From IMG/VR virus record IMGVR_UViG_3300006738_000123, positions 1 to 20,845 of that record: a DNA stretch of 20,845 nucleotides. One strand, given 5' to 3'. Below the pieces are notes generated by a model. The model ran no database searches. It saw nothing but the letters and a program-made list of their open reading frames with translations, and was not told the DNA's origin. Origin of the DNA: a virus. Positions within the stretch are counted from its first letter, which is position 1. The number at the start of each line of letters is the position of its first letter. The position numbers and the translations under genes are program-made. Shown here one piece after another: positions 16,366 to 20,760 of this stretch.

Positions 16366-16440
16366 TTGTCCAAGTCGTGGTAGGTGTCGACTAGTGATGT
16401 CATGTCATTATACTACTATATCTACTACGAACTTGGGCAA
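16366..16440 (+). ncRNA. Long bulged helix (about 22 bp) with G-U pairs
   Basis: Bases 16366-16374 pair with 16432-16440 (nine pairs, one U-G), A16431 is bulged, and 16375-16387 pair with 16418-16430 (thirteen pairs, three of them G-U). The inner 30 nt can form a small stem-loop (TAGT/ACTA plus GATG/CATT). All four wobbles are G-U in a plus-strand RNA and would be A-C mismatches in the opposite RNA. This asymmetry is what a real transcript should show. Confidence 0.6.
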
Positions 16441-16487
16441 TAACTGGGTAGACACAGCTACTCGAGTGGTTTAATAAAGAGGATCAC

Positions 16488-16493
16488 TATAAT
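16488..16493 (+). promoter_or_regulatory. Candidate -10 box before the pseudoknot leader
   Basis: A perfect TATAAT stands about 7 nt before where a transcript would start (around 16500), just upstream of the pseudoknot at 16507. No -35 element near the expected spacing is convincing (best is a weak match near 16465-16471), so it may need an activator or phage factor, or be chance. Confidence 0.35.
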
Positions 16494-16506
16494 CTTGAGC
16501 TCTCTA

Positions 16507-16545
16507 TGTAGGTTTATGCCAGTTCCTACAAAAACAATACTGGCA
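16507..16545 (+). promoter_or_regulatory. H-type pseudoknot, possible riboswitch or leader element
   Basis: Stem 1 is TGTAGG (16507-16512) with CCTACA (16525-16530). Loop 1 is TTTA. Stem 2 is TGCCAGT (16517-16523) with ACTGGCA (16539-16545). One nucleotide joins the stems and the long loop AAAACAAT (16531-16538) is A-rich, as in classic H-type pseudoknots. It ends 13 nt before the AAGGAG of the next ORF. It does not hide that site directly. Similar folds underlie small-ligand riboswitches (preQ1, SAM-II), but no known consensus was recognised. Confidence 0.6.
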
Positions 16546-16571
16546 CTGTTTATAACAAAGGAGCAACTATT

Positions 16572-16712
16572 ATGAGTAAGAATAGTTTTATGTATGCTGA
16601 TGTAGATTCTAAGAATTTTACACAGTGTAGTATTAATAATGTCCTTAATCACAATCATAAACATAGGAGGAGCAACTATGCATCAGTATATTGTGTTCAT
16701 CGAAGTGCCTAG
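16572..16712 (+). CDS. Short ORF (46 aa) downstream of the pseudoknot, overlapping the next gene
   Basis: ATG 16572 follows a good AAAGGAG site (16557-16563) with correct spacing. The 46-residue product (MSKNSFMYADVDSKNFTQCS, ending CVHRSA) has Asn/His-rich C-terminal residues and no family resemblance. Its last 35 nt overlap the start of the next gene in another frame. It may be a true micro-protein, or a leader ORF whose translation controls access to the next gene's AGGAGGAG site. No other function is suggested. Confidence 0.45.
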   Translation: MSKNSFMYADVDSKNFTQCSINNVLNHNHKHRRSNYASVYCVHRSA

Positions 16713-16893
16713 CACTGCACCATTGTTTGGTGTTGATGGCCTTAATACTAATCATAAGCTGAGAGTTGTTGGCAAGGTAAAAGCTAGCAATTCTCTTTAC
16801 GCTTGTGGTAGAGTATCTAAGGCTAAGGGATTGGATATCGATAGACTCAAAGCTGTATTATACAGTGATGGGTTTGAGATGTTTAAGTCTTGA
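16678..16893 (+). CDS. Hypothetical protein (71 aa)
   Basis: Start chosen at ATG 16678 because a strong AGGAGGAG (16664-16671) lies just upstream; an in-frame ATG at 16639 would have no site. The protein has beta-like N-terminal strands (MHQYIVFIEVPSTAPLFGVD) and a basic middle (HKLRVVGKVKASNS), ending in a helical segment (LDIDRLKAVLYSDGFEMFKS). No recognised domain. A terminator follows 5 nt after its stop, so this ends a transcription unit. Confidence 0.7.
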   Translation: MHQYIVFIEVPSTAPLFGVDGLNTNHKLRVVGKVKASNSLYACGRVSKAKGLDIDRLKAVLYSDGFEMFKS

Positions 16894-16898
16894 TTATG

Positions 16899-16930
16899 TA
16901 GGGAGTTAGCAATAGCTCCCTATATTTTTT
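16899..16930 (+). terminator. Rho-independent terminator
   Basis: tagggag (16899-16905) pairs ctcccta (16916-16922), with a T-G pair extending it inward, followed by TATATTTTTT (16921-16930). Stem plus U-run is textbook. It closes the 46/71-residue unit. Confidence 0.8.
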
Positions 16931-16959
16931 AACAATTAACAATAAGGAGGTGTATTTTC

Positions 16960-17193
16960 ATGTACACAAAAGCTACCGACACTATAGATGGTGTCACTTG
17001 GACTTACTACTATATATCAATTATGTTATTTAACCGGGACTTCACATTTATTATATCTTTTAAACCATTACTTGTAATTTATAATATAACTGAGAATGTT
17101 GTGACGCAGTGGGATGTATATATGGGAATGCCAAGAGTTATTTATAGTGGGCACGTGTTTGGATGGAATGTGCCGAAGGAGTTGAGAAGATGA
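16960..17193 (+). CDS. Hypothetical aromatic-rich protein (77 aa)
   Basis: ATG 16960 follows AGGAGG with about 10-nt spacing. The protein is rich in Tyr, Phe, Ile and Thr, with hydrophobic stretches (WTYYYISIMLFNRDFTFIIS; KPLLVIYNI) that read as beta strands rather than a true membrane helix. No family is recognised. Its TGA overlaps the ATG of the next gene (ATGA), implying coupled translation. Confidence 0.6.
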   Translation: MYTKATDTIDGVTWTYYYISIMLFNRDFTFIISFKPLLVIYNITENVVTQWDVYMGMPRVIYSGHVFGWNVPKELRR

Positions 17194-17381
17194 CTGACAA
17201 TAAATTATTAATGTTCGATGAAGAGGTGATCAAGAATCTGTTAAGTATAAAGAAGTTGCTTGTTGATATGAAGACTCGATTTGACCATGTTCGTGGTGAT
17301 GTCGAGTCTCGTGAAGTAATGTCTGAGACTATAGATAGAGCAATAGAAATAATTAAATGTGCCGCAGACACCCCCCGCTGA
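17190..17381 (+). CDS. Hypothetical helical protein (63 aa)
   Basis: The start at ATG 17190 overlaps the upstream stop as ATGA and is served by AAGGAG near 17176; an upstream in-frame ATG at 17163 is less likely. The product (MTDNKLLMFDEEVIKNLLSI onward) is a two-helix acidic/basic protein with an amphipathic heptad-like pattern (VIKNLLSIKKLLVDMKTRFD), perhaps a small coiled-coil or partner-binding protein. A G-U containing hairpin covers its stop codon (17369-17394). Confidence 0.65.
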   Translation: MTDNKLLMFDEEVIKNLLSIKKLLVDMKTRFDHVRGDVESREVMSETIDRAIEIIKCAADTPR

Positions 17382-17394
17382 TTGGTGGAGGGTG
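17369..17394 (+). other. Hairpin over the stop codon, with an alternative pairing
   Basis: CACCC and CCGC (17369-17378) pair with GTGG and GGGTG (17385-17394) around TGATTG, with one C/A mismatch and one G-U. An alternative, GTGAG (17392-17396) with CTCAC (17411-17415), uses some of the same bases, so the two forms exclude each other. This could act as a small conformational switch, or be chance. Confidence 0.4.
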
Positions 17395-17423
17395 AGACTT
17401 GAGTAACGTGCTCACACTGGTCA

Positions 17424-17445
17424 TGAACGGTGGCGGCCAAGATTT
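17424..17445 (+). repeat. Direct repeat copy 1 (22 nt)
   Basis: tgaacggtggcg then gccaagattt. It matches copy 2 (17538-17559) except at three central positions. It directly precedes the outer stem of the nested structure. Confidence 0.75.
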
Positions 17446-17537
17446 GGGGATTTTGGATGGACTCGGTACCAGAGAAGATTCAATGTTCTTAGTCAATGGG
17501 AAGTCGCACTTCCTGTCTAAGAACTATCCCCATAAAT

Positions 17538-17559
17538 TGAACGGTGGCGACTAAGATTT
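17538..17559 (+). repeat. Direct repeat copy 2 (22 nt)
   Basis: tgaacggtggcg then actaagattt, 114 nt after copy 1, five nucleotides after the outer stem closes. Followed by TTTAACAATAACAACAAC and the ribosome binding site of the next gene. Confidence 0.75.
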
Positions 17560-17591
17560 TTAACAATAACAACAACAAGGAGTAACTAGAG

Positions 17592-17897
17592 ATGACTGAA
17601 TTAAATAGAAAAGATACAGTTATGATAATGGCATTTGTGCATACATTGATGATAACATTATCTAAGATAACTGGTAGAATAAAAGGACGTGGCAGTGACA
17701 TACTTTCCAAAGAGGAGCTGGAGAGTGTTCGTGAGAACAGCACAACTGGATCAGCTATAATAGCTTCAGCTTTAGAGTTAACACCAGGCTCATTAGCTCA
17801 ATCTTTTGAAGTAGCGGAGAAGATAATGGGAATGCATGATGATCAAGACGGTGATGATGACAGCCCAAATTTCAATGACATAATAACACCTAACTAG
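17592..17897 (+). CDS. Hypothetical protein (101 aa)
   Basis: ATG 17592 follows AAGGAG. Residues 1-50 carry amphipathic helices with a hydrophobic face (TVMIMAFVHTLMITLSKITG), possibly membrane-associated but interrupted by charges. The middle is Ser/Glu-rich and the C-terminus is strongly acidic (HDDQDGDDDSPNFNDIITPN), as in DNA-mimic or partner-binding tails. No family is recognised. It is followed after 8 nt by the next gene. Confidence 0.7.
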   Translation: MTELNRKDTVMIMAFVHTLMITLSKITGRIKGRGSDILSKEELESVRENSTTGSAIIASALELTPGSLAQSFEVAEKIMGMHDDQDGDDDSPNFNDIITPN

Positions 17898-17905
17898 GAG
17901 CGACT

Positions 17906-18118
17906 ATGAGAACAGTATCAGACTATATCAATGGAAGACATTTTGAAGATACATCAATTGGTGAAGATGCTTGCAAAGTTGATAATGTAGTAATTTATAA
18001 AGGTTCTATTTCTGATAAAGAATATTTAAAGGCGAAGAAGGCTGCACAAGAAGAGTGGAATATTCAAATGTACCGTAAAGAGTACATACAGAAGAGAAAT
18101 CTTCATGACTTACGCTGA
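17906..18118 (+). CDS. Hypothetical basic helical protein (70 aa)
   Basis: ATG 17906 follows TAGGAG. The C-terminal half is charged and helical (SDKEYLKAKKAAQEEWNIQM, YRKEYIQKRNLHDLR). No motif is recognised. It overlaps the next gene by 14 nt, in a different frame. Confidence 0.65.
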   Translation: MRTVSDYINGRHFEDTSIGEDACKVDNVVIYKGSISDKEYLKAKKAAQEEWNIQMYRKEYIQKRNLHDLR

Positions 18119-18365
18119 AATGTACCCTGCAGTGTACCCGTGGGAGCATAAGATTGTGCTCCTACTGGGTATGCAGGGATACAATAAACATCATATACAT
18201 TTTAGAATATCTAATAATCAAAGATATTTAAGGTATAACTACTGGCAGCCTATTGCTGAGAAAGATATTGATTATATCCACAAGCATTGCGAAATTAGGC
18301 TATTAGAAGACAGCTGGGAAGAAGATGAAAAGGGGACAGTATTTTCATACGATATAATTACATAA
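18105..18365 (+). CDS. Hypothetical aromatic-rich protein (86 aa)
   Basis: Starts at ATG 18105 inside the end of the previous gene, with a weak AGAAGAG site. It is rich in Tyr, His and Trp (KHHIHFRISNNQRYLRYNYW) and has acidic residues near the end (EDSWEEDEKG). The His/Tyr clusters may bind metal or nucleic acid, but no family is recognised. A perfect TATAAT lies in its last codons, just before the large structured region. Confidence 0.6.
   Translation: MTYAEMYPAVYPWEHKIVLLLGMQGYNKHHIHFRISNNQRYLRYNYWQPIAEKDIDYIHKHCEIRLLEDSWEEDEKGTVFSYDIIT
18353..18358 (+). promoter_or_regulatory. Candidate -10 box before the large structured RNA
   Basis: Perfect TATAAT placed so that a transcript would start about 18365, exactly where the structured gene-free region begins. 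No good -35 is visible at standard spacing. As with 16488-16493, a TATAAT without -35 stands before a structured stretch. Confidence 0.35.
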
Positions 18366-19069
18366 CATTTAGCCACTCCAATCCTATCCTGTTGCTCCGC
18401 AAACAACACACACAGTACCTTCTATGGTACATAGTTGGGGTGGCGTCATTGAGGAAGAAATATAAATAATGGCTACGGCGTATTATTTATCCAGGGTTTA
18501 AGGATTTGCTAGTGTCAGAATCCTGGGCTACTAGCTCTTCCTCAAATTTCTTTAGCTTAGTAAAAAGTCTCCTAATGGAGTTTAAGCTAATAATAAATCA
18601 TAGTACAGCAATTGTGATGAACCAAAGCTAGGTTTATACATTTGCGAAGCTTTATCCTTAGAACAGTATCTATCTACAACAAGGCGGGTATCTAAGGGCT
18701 GTGAACTGGTTCTTCAAGGGCCAGATGACTCTTAAAAAGGGCTAATGCTTAAGTCATGACGTAAAGTCTGAACAGTACGGGTTGAACATACTAAGAAAAA
18801 ACAGTCTTTGTGTGTCGGTAGTGCAAGATACAGGGGAATGTAGTCCTCATCAGTATCAATAGTTTAAGTTCTGAGAGCCTGAGTCATGTGGTAACTAGAC
18901 AAGGTTCTGAATGGCAATGAGTTGATAACACCAACTTGAGTCATAGAACGTAGAGTAATCTGAATGGCTAGCGCAAACGTGATCCGAAAGGACATAAACC
19001 AAAACTACTCAATCTTGTAGCGGTAAGAGTTGCAAACTACTCAGTTTGAATCCTACATAGCGTACTATG
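18366..19069 (+). ncRNA. Large structured non-coding RNA candidate (about 0.7 kb)
   Basis: No ORF longer than a few dozen codons fits here, yet complementary stems tile it: GCCACTCC/GGGGTGGC (18372-18379 / 18437-18444) enclosing two hairpins (18390-18405; 18415-18430); a 10-bp stem 18449-18458 / 18536-18545 enclosing a 9-bp hairpin (18462-18490) and a pseudoknot-like element (18501-18535); 18552-18559 / 18583-18590; 18620-18653; 18656-18662 / 18691-18697; 18706-18724; 18725-18757; 18827-18857; 18868-18949 with inner 18920-18936; 19016-19020 / 19053-19057 with inner 19033-19048; and 19056-19069. Size, setting (phage early region) and ornate look recall GOLLD or ROOL RNAs; identity is unproven. 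It is not a tRNA array or an intron: flanking genes are intact. Confidence 0.6.
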
Positions 19070-19092
19070 ATTTACATAAATAAGGAGATAAA

Positions 19093-19242
19093 ATGAAGAA
19101 ACGAATCAATAAAACAAATAAAGAGCTGTCTAATGACATGGGATGTACTCCTCGGCAAATATCTAAATCACGAAAGCGTGGTTGGATATGGAGAGATGGA
19201 CAGAAAGTTAAATACAAAGCACCATTGCCAGTGCAACTGTAA
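19093..19242 (+). CDS. Small HTH DNA-binding protein (49 aa)
   Basis: ATG 19093 follows TAAGGAGA. The 49-residue basic protein has a helix-turn-helix-like stretch, NKELSNDMGCTPRQISKSRK (9-28), followed by RGWIWRDGQKVKYK. The pattern of a short turn and Arg/Gln-Ser in the second helix resembles small Cro- or terminase-type HTH domains. It is the first gene after the structured RNA region and may be a repressor or transcription regulator; the target is unknown. A larger overlapping frame (19133-19372) is a shadow. Confidence 0.75.
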   Translation: MKKRINKTNKELSNDMGCTPRQISKSRKRGWIWRDGQKVKYKAPLPVQL

Positions 19243-19253
19243 AGGAGTAACAA

Positions 19254-19376
19254 ATGCCAATAACAGTTACAGAATTTTTAGGAGCTTGTGTAATAATAGT
19301 ATTGTATGCATCAGTTGGTGTAGCAATATCATTATTGCTCAAGGATATATTTGCAAACCAAAGAAAGGGTAAATAA
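19254..19376 (+). CDS. Small one-helix membrane protein (40 aa)
   Basis: ATG 19254 follows AAAGGAG. The 40-residue product has one hydrophobic helix (about 8-29: FLGACVIIVLYASVGVAISL) and a basic C-terminal tail (FANQRKGK), so it is predicted to sit in the inner membrane with the tail in the cytoplasm. The function is unknown; it could be a phage membrane peptide or antiholin-like factor. It ends one nucleotide before the next gene. Confidence 0.65.
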   Translation: MPITVTEFLGACVIIVLYASVGVAISLLLKDIFANQRKGK

Positions 19377-19377
19377 C

Positions 19378-20130
19378 ATGAGAGTGTATGAAACCACAAA
19401 CTACAATCAATTTCAGCTTATTGAATCTAATAGGCCAGTTGATTGGAGAAAAGTAAGTAGGATGCGGGAAGAAGTTAAACGTAAGAACCTTGCCTCTGCC
19501 TATATGATAATAGTTAATAGTAAAGAAAAGGGTAAAAAATCGTATAAGACTGATGGTAAAAAGTTTCCAATTGTTGATGGACAACATAGGTTTGAAACTT
19601 TAAAAGCTGAGGGTAGGAAAATATATTATATTATCAATGATGATGTAACCCTGGATGATATTCCTAGAGCTGCTAGTATGCAGAACTCTTGGAAGATAAC
19701 AGATTACCTTCATCACTACTCACAAAGGGGATATTCTGAATATAAAGCATTTAGCGGCTATATGATCAGAAATGGATTCCCTCCATCAGTAGCTATGACA
19801 GTATTATGCGGTGACCGTGGAAGCTGGACAAGTACAGCTTTAAAGAATGGTGAGATGAAAGTTACTACTAACTGGGAAACTGCAAACAAATATGCTGATG
19901 CAGTACATGAACTAGGTGCGTATATTAAATTTAATAAGCACGCAAGGTTCTTAGAGGCATTTTGGATAATGTTTACTAATGAAGAGTACAGCCACAAAAG
20001 GATGATGGCAAAGGTAGAGTATCTATCTAGCTACATTAAACGGTCTCCTGACAGACATACTTATTTAGAAGCTCTTGAATATGTATATAATTACAATTCT
20101 AGAGATAAAGTAAGGTTTGTCAAAGACTAG
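19378..20130 (+). CDS. ParB-like / DGQHR-domain protein
   Basis: A 250-residue protein beginning at ATG 19378 (an upstream in-frame ATG at 19351 lies inside the previous gene). The N-terminal half resembles the ParB/sulfiredoxin fold: a DWRKVSRMREEVKRKNLAS region, then FPIVDGQHRFETLKAEGR, the DGQHR signature also found in DndB-type proteins, followed by an IYYIINDDVTLDD strand. The C-terminal half is helical and basic. Phage members of this fold are described as ParB-like nucleases or partition-like proteins; catalysis or binding here is not shown. A role in DNA transactions or host regulation is possible. Confidence 0.7.
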   Translation: MRVYETTNYNQFQLIESNRPVDWRKVSRMREEVKRKNLASAYMIIVNSKEKGKKSYKTDGKKFPIVDGQHRFETLKAEGRKIYYIINDDVTLDDIPRAASMQNSWKITDYLHHYSQRGYSEYKAFSGYMIRNGFPPSVAMTVLCGDRGSWTSTALKNGEMKVTTNWETANKYADAVHELGAYIKFNKHARFLEAFWIMFTNEEYSHKRMMAKVEYLSSYIKRSPDRHTYLEALEYVYNYNSRDKVRFVKD

Positions 20131-20144
20131 ATAACAAAGCAATG

Positions 20145-20181
20145 AAGGGAGTTAATAACTATGGTTTGGTATGGCTCCCTT
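20145..20181 (+). terminator. Hairpin between the ParB-like gene and the zinc-ribbon gene
   Basis: aagggag (20145-20151) pairs ctccctt (20175-20181) with a 23-nt loop. No U-run follows, so it is a candidate attenuator or processing site. It resembles the terminator stem at 16899 (both begin gggagtta). Confidence 0.45.
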
Positions 20182-20201
20182 CTATTGCGAAAGGATATAA
20201 T

Positions 20202-20564
20202 ATGAATTTTACAAAATGGACATGTTGTGGATGCGGAGATGAATATACTGAACAAACAGGTAACACTGATGAACGTATGTGTGATGAATGTTTAAATCAT
20301 GAAGACATAAATATAATTAAAAAGGAGTTAGACCCTGGGTATGATGTAGATGTTGATGAGAACGGCCCATTCATATCTAAGACAGTTGACTATGGACCTC
20401 CATATTCTATGGCTAATCCTACTGGAATGAAAACGATAAAAAATGATAAGTCTAAACTTATTAAGTTAGTAAAGATGTTAGGATGGGATTATTATAGATT
20501 ATCATCATCTGGTAAAGAAACATATGACAAAATAACAGATATACTGGAGACAAAGAATGTTTAA
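20202..20564 (+). CDS. Zinc-ribbon protein (120 aa)
   Basis: Start ATG 20202 with GAAAGGA upstream; an in-frame ATG at 20142 lies before the hairpin and lacks a site. The N-terminus has a CxxC pair (CGC in WTCCGCGDEY) and a second CxxC (RMCDECL), a small zinc ribbon. The middle is Asp/Pro/Gly-rich, the C-terminus helical (KSKLIKLVKMLGWDYYRLSS), possibly a protein- or nucleic-acid-binding helix pair. No family is recognised. Its end overlaps the next gene's start by 8 nt. Confidence 0.65.
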   Translation: MNFTKWTCCGCGDEYTEQTGNTDERMCDECLNHEDINIIKKELDPGYDVDVDENGPFISKTVDYGPPYSMANPTGMKTIKNDKSKLIKLVKMLGWDYYRLSSSGKETYDKITDILETKNV

Positions 20565-20760
20565 ACACTATTGGGAATCTATGATGGAAAGTACAGCTCC
20601 ATTTATGTTAGCATGGGAAGCATATGTATTATTTATGCTATGTTTCTTTGTAAGTATAGCATTTAGACTCAACAGAGTAGAAAATAAAATAGATAAAATG
20701 GTTGAAGAATATTCAGACCTTTTAGAATACATATATGAGGAAGAGGAGAATAAAAGATGA
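20557..20760 (+). CDS. Small one-helix membrane protein (67 aa)
   Basis: ATG 20557 overlaps the previous stop. Residues 15-37 form a transmembrane helix (PFMLAWEAYVLFMLCFFVSI), followed by a charged coiled coil (VENKIDKMVEEYSDLLEYIY) in the soluble part. The topology is typical of small phage accessory membrane proteins; no function is assigned. Its TGA overlaps the next ATG. Confidence 0.65.
   Translation: MFKHYWESMMESTAPFMLAWEAYVLFMLCFFVSIAFRLNRVENKIDKMVEEYSDLLEYIYEEEENKR

Larger units (their letters stand above)
16207..16571 (+). ncRNA. Gene-free structured stretch with long hairpins and a pseudoknot (candidate RNA/leader)
   Basis: This 365-nt gap holds no good ORF until 16572. Stems seen by eye: agggagg/cctccct (16225-16231 / 16242-16248) inside ggagc/gctcc (16213-16217 / 16252-16256); CTATTG/CAATAG with TTGT/ACAA (16260-16269 / 16291-16303); ATAGC/GCTAT (16323-16327 / 16337-16341); a 22-bp bulged helix (16366-16387 / 16418-16440); and an H-type pseudoknot (16507-16545). 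Wobble pairs in the long helix are G-U only on the plus strand. It may be a free RNA of 16207-16450 followed by a separate leader of the 46-residue gene. Confidence 0.55.
17382..17591 (+). ncRNA. Repeat-bracketed structured intercistronic RNA candidate
   Basis: A 210-nt gap with three nested stems: TGGGGAT (17445-17451) with ATCCCCA (17526-17532); TTCTTAG (17486-17492) with CTAAGAA (17517-17523); GGAAG (17499-17503) with CTTCC (17509-17513) around TCGCA. The set is bracketed by two copies of a 22-nt repeat at 17424-17445 and 17538-17559. No ORF of note is present. The next gene follows an A-rich leader and AAGGAG. Confidence 0.5.

Noticed and set aside
16207-16571. tmRNA of about 350 nt
   Set aside because: No tRNA-like ends, no CCA terminus and no recognisable tag ORF.
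17424-17559. att site or CRISPR-like repeats
   Set aside because: Only two copies, no integrase in the window, no regular spacer array; the bracketed stems suggest RNA instead.
19010-19062. tRNA-like segment with GGTA in a possible D-loop and TTTGAATCC like a T-loop
   Set aside because: The T-arm 5' strand does not pair with CCTAC, the anticodon stem has only two pairs in the Cys (GCA) reading, and no acceptor stem is found.
18366-19069. Group I or other self-splicing intron
   Set aside because: Flanking genes are complete and unrelated, no exon is interrupted, and no P3/P7-type core was recognised.
19133-19372. 79-residue plus-strand ORF
   Set aside because: It overlaps two small ORFs (19093-19242 and 19254-19376) that each have a good ribosome binding site; no site of its own.
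20142-20201. Upstream ATG extension of the zinc-ribbon gene
   Set aside because: The extension runs through a 7-bp hairpin and lacks a ribosome site, whereas ATG 20202 has GAAAGGA at good spacing.
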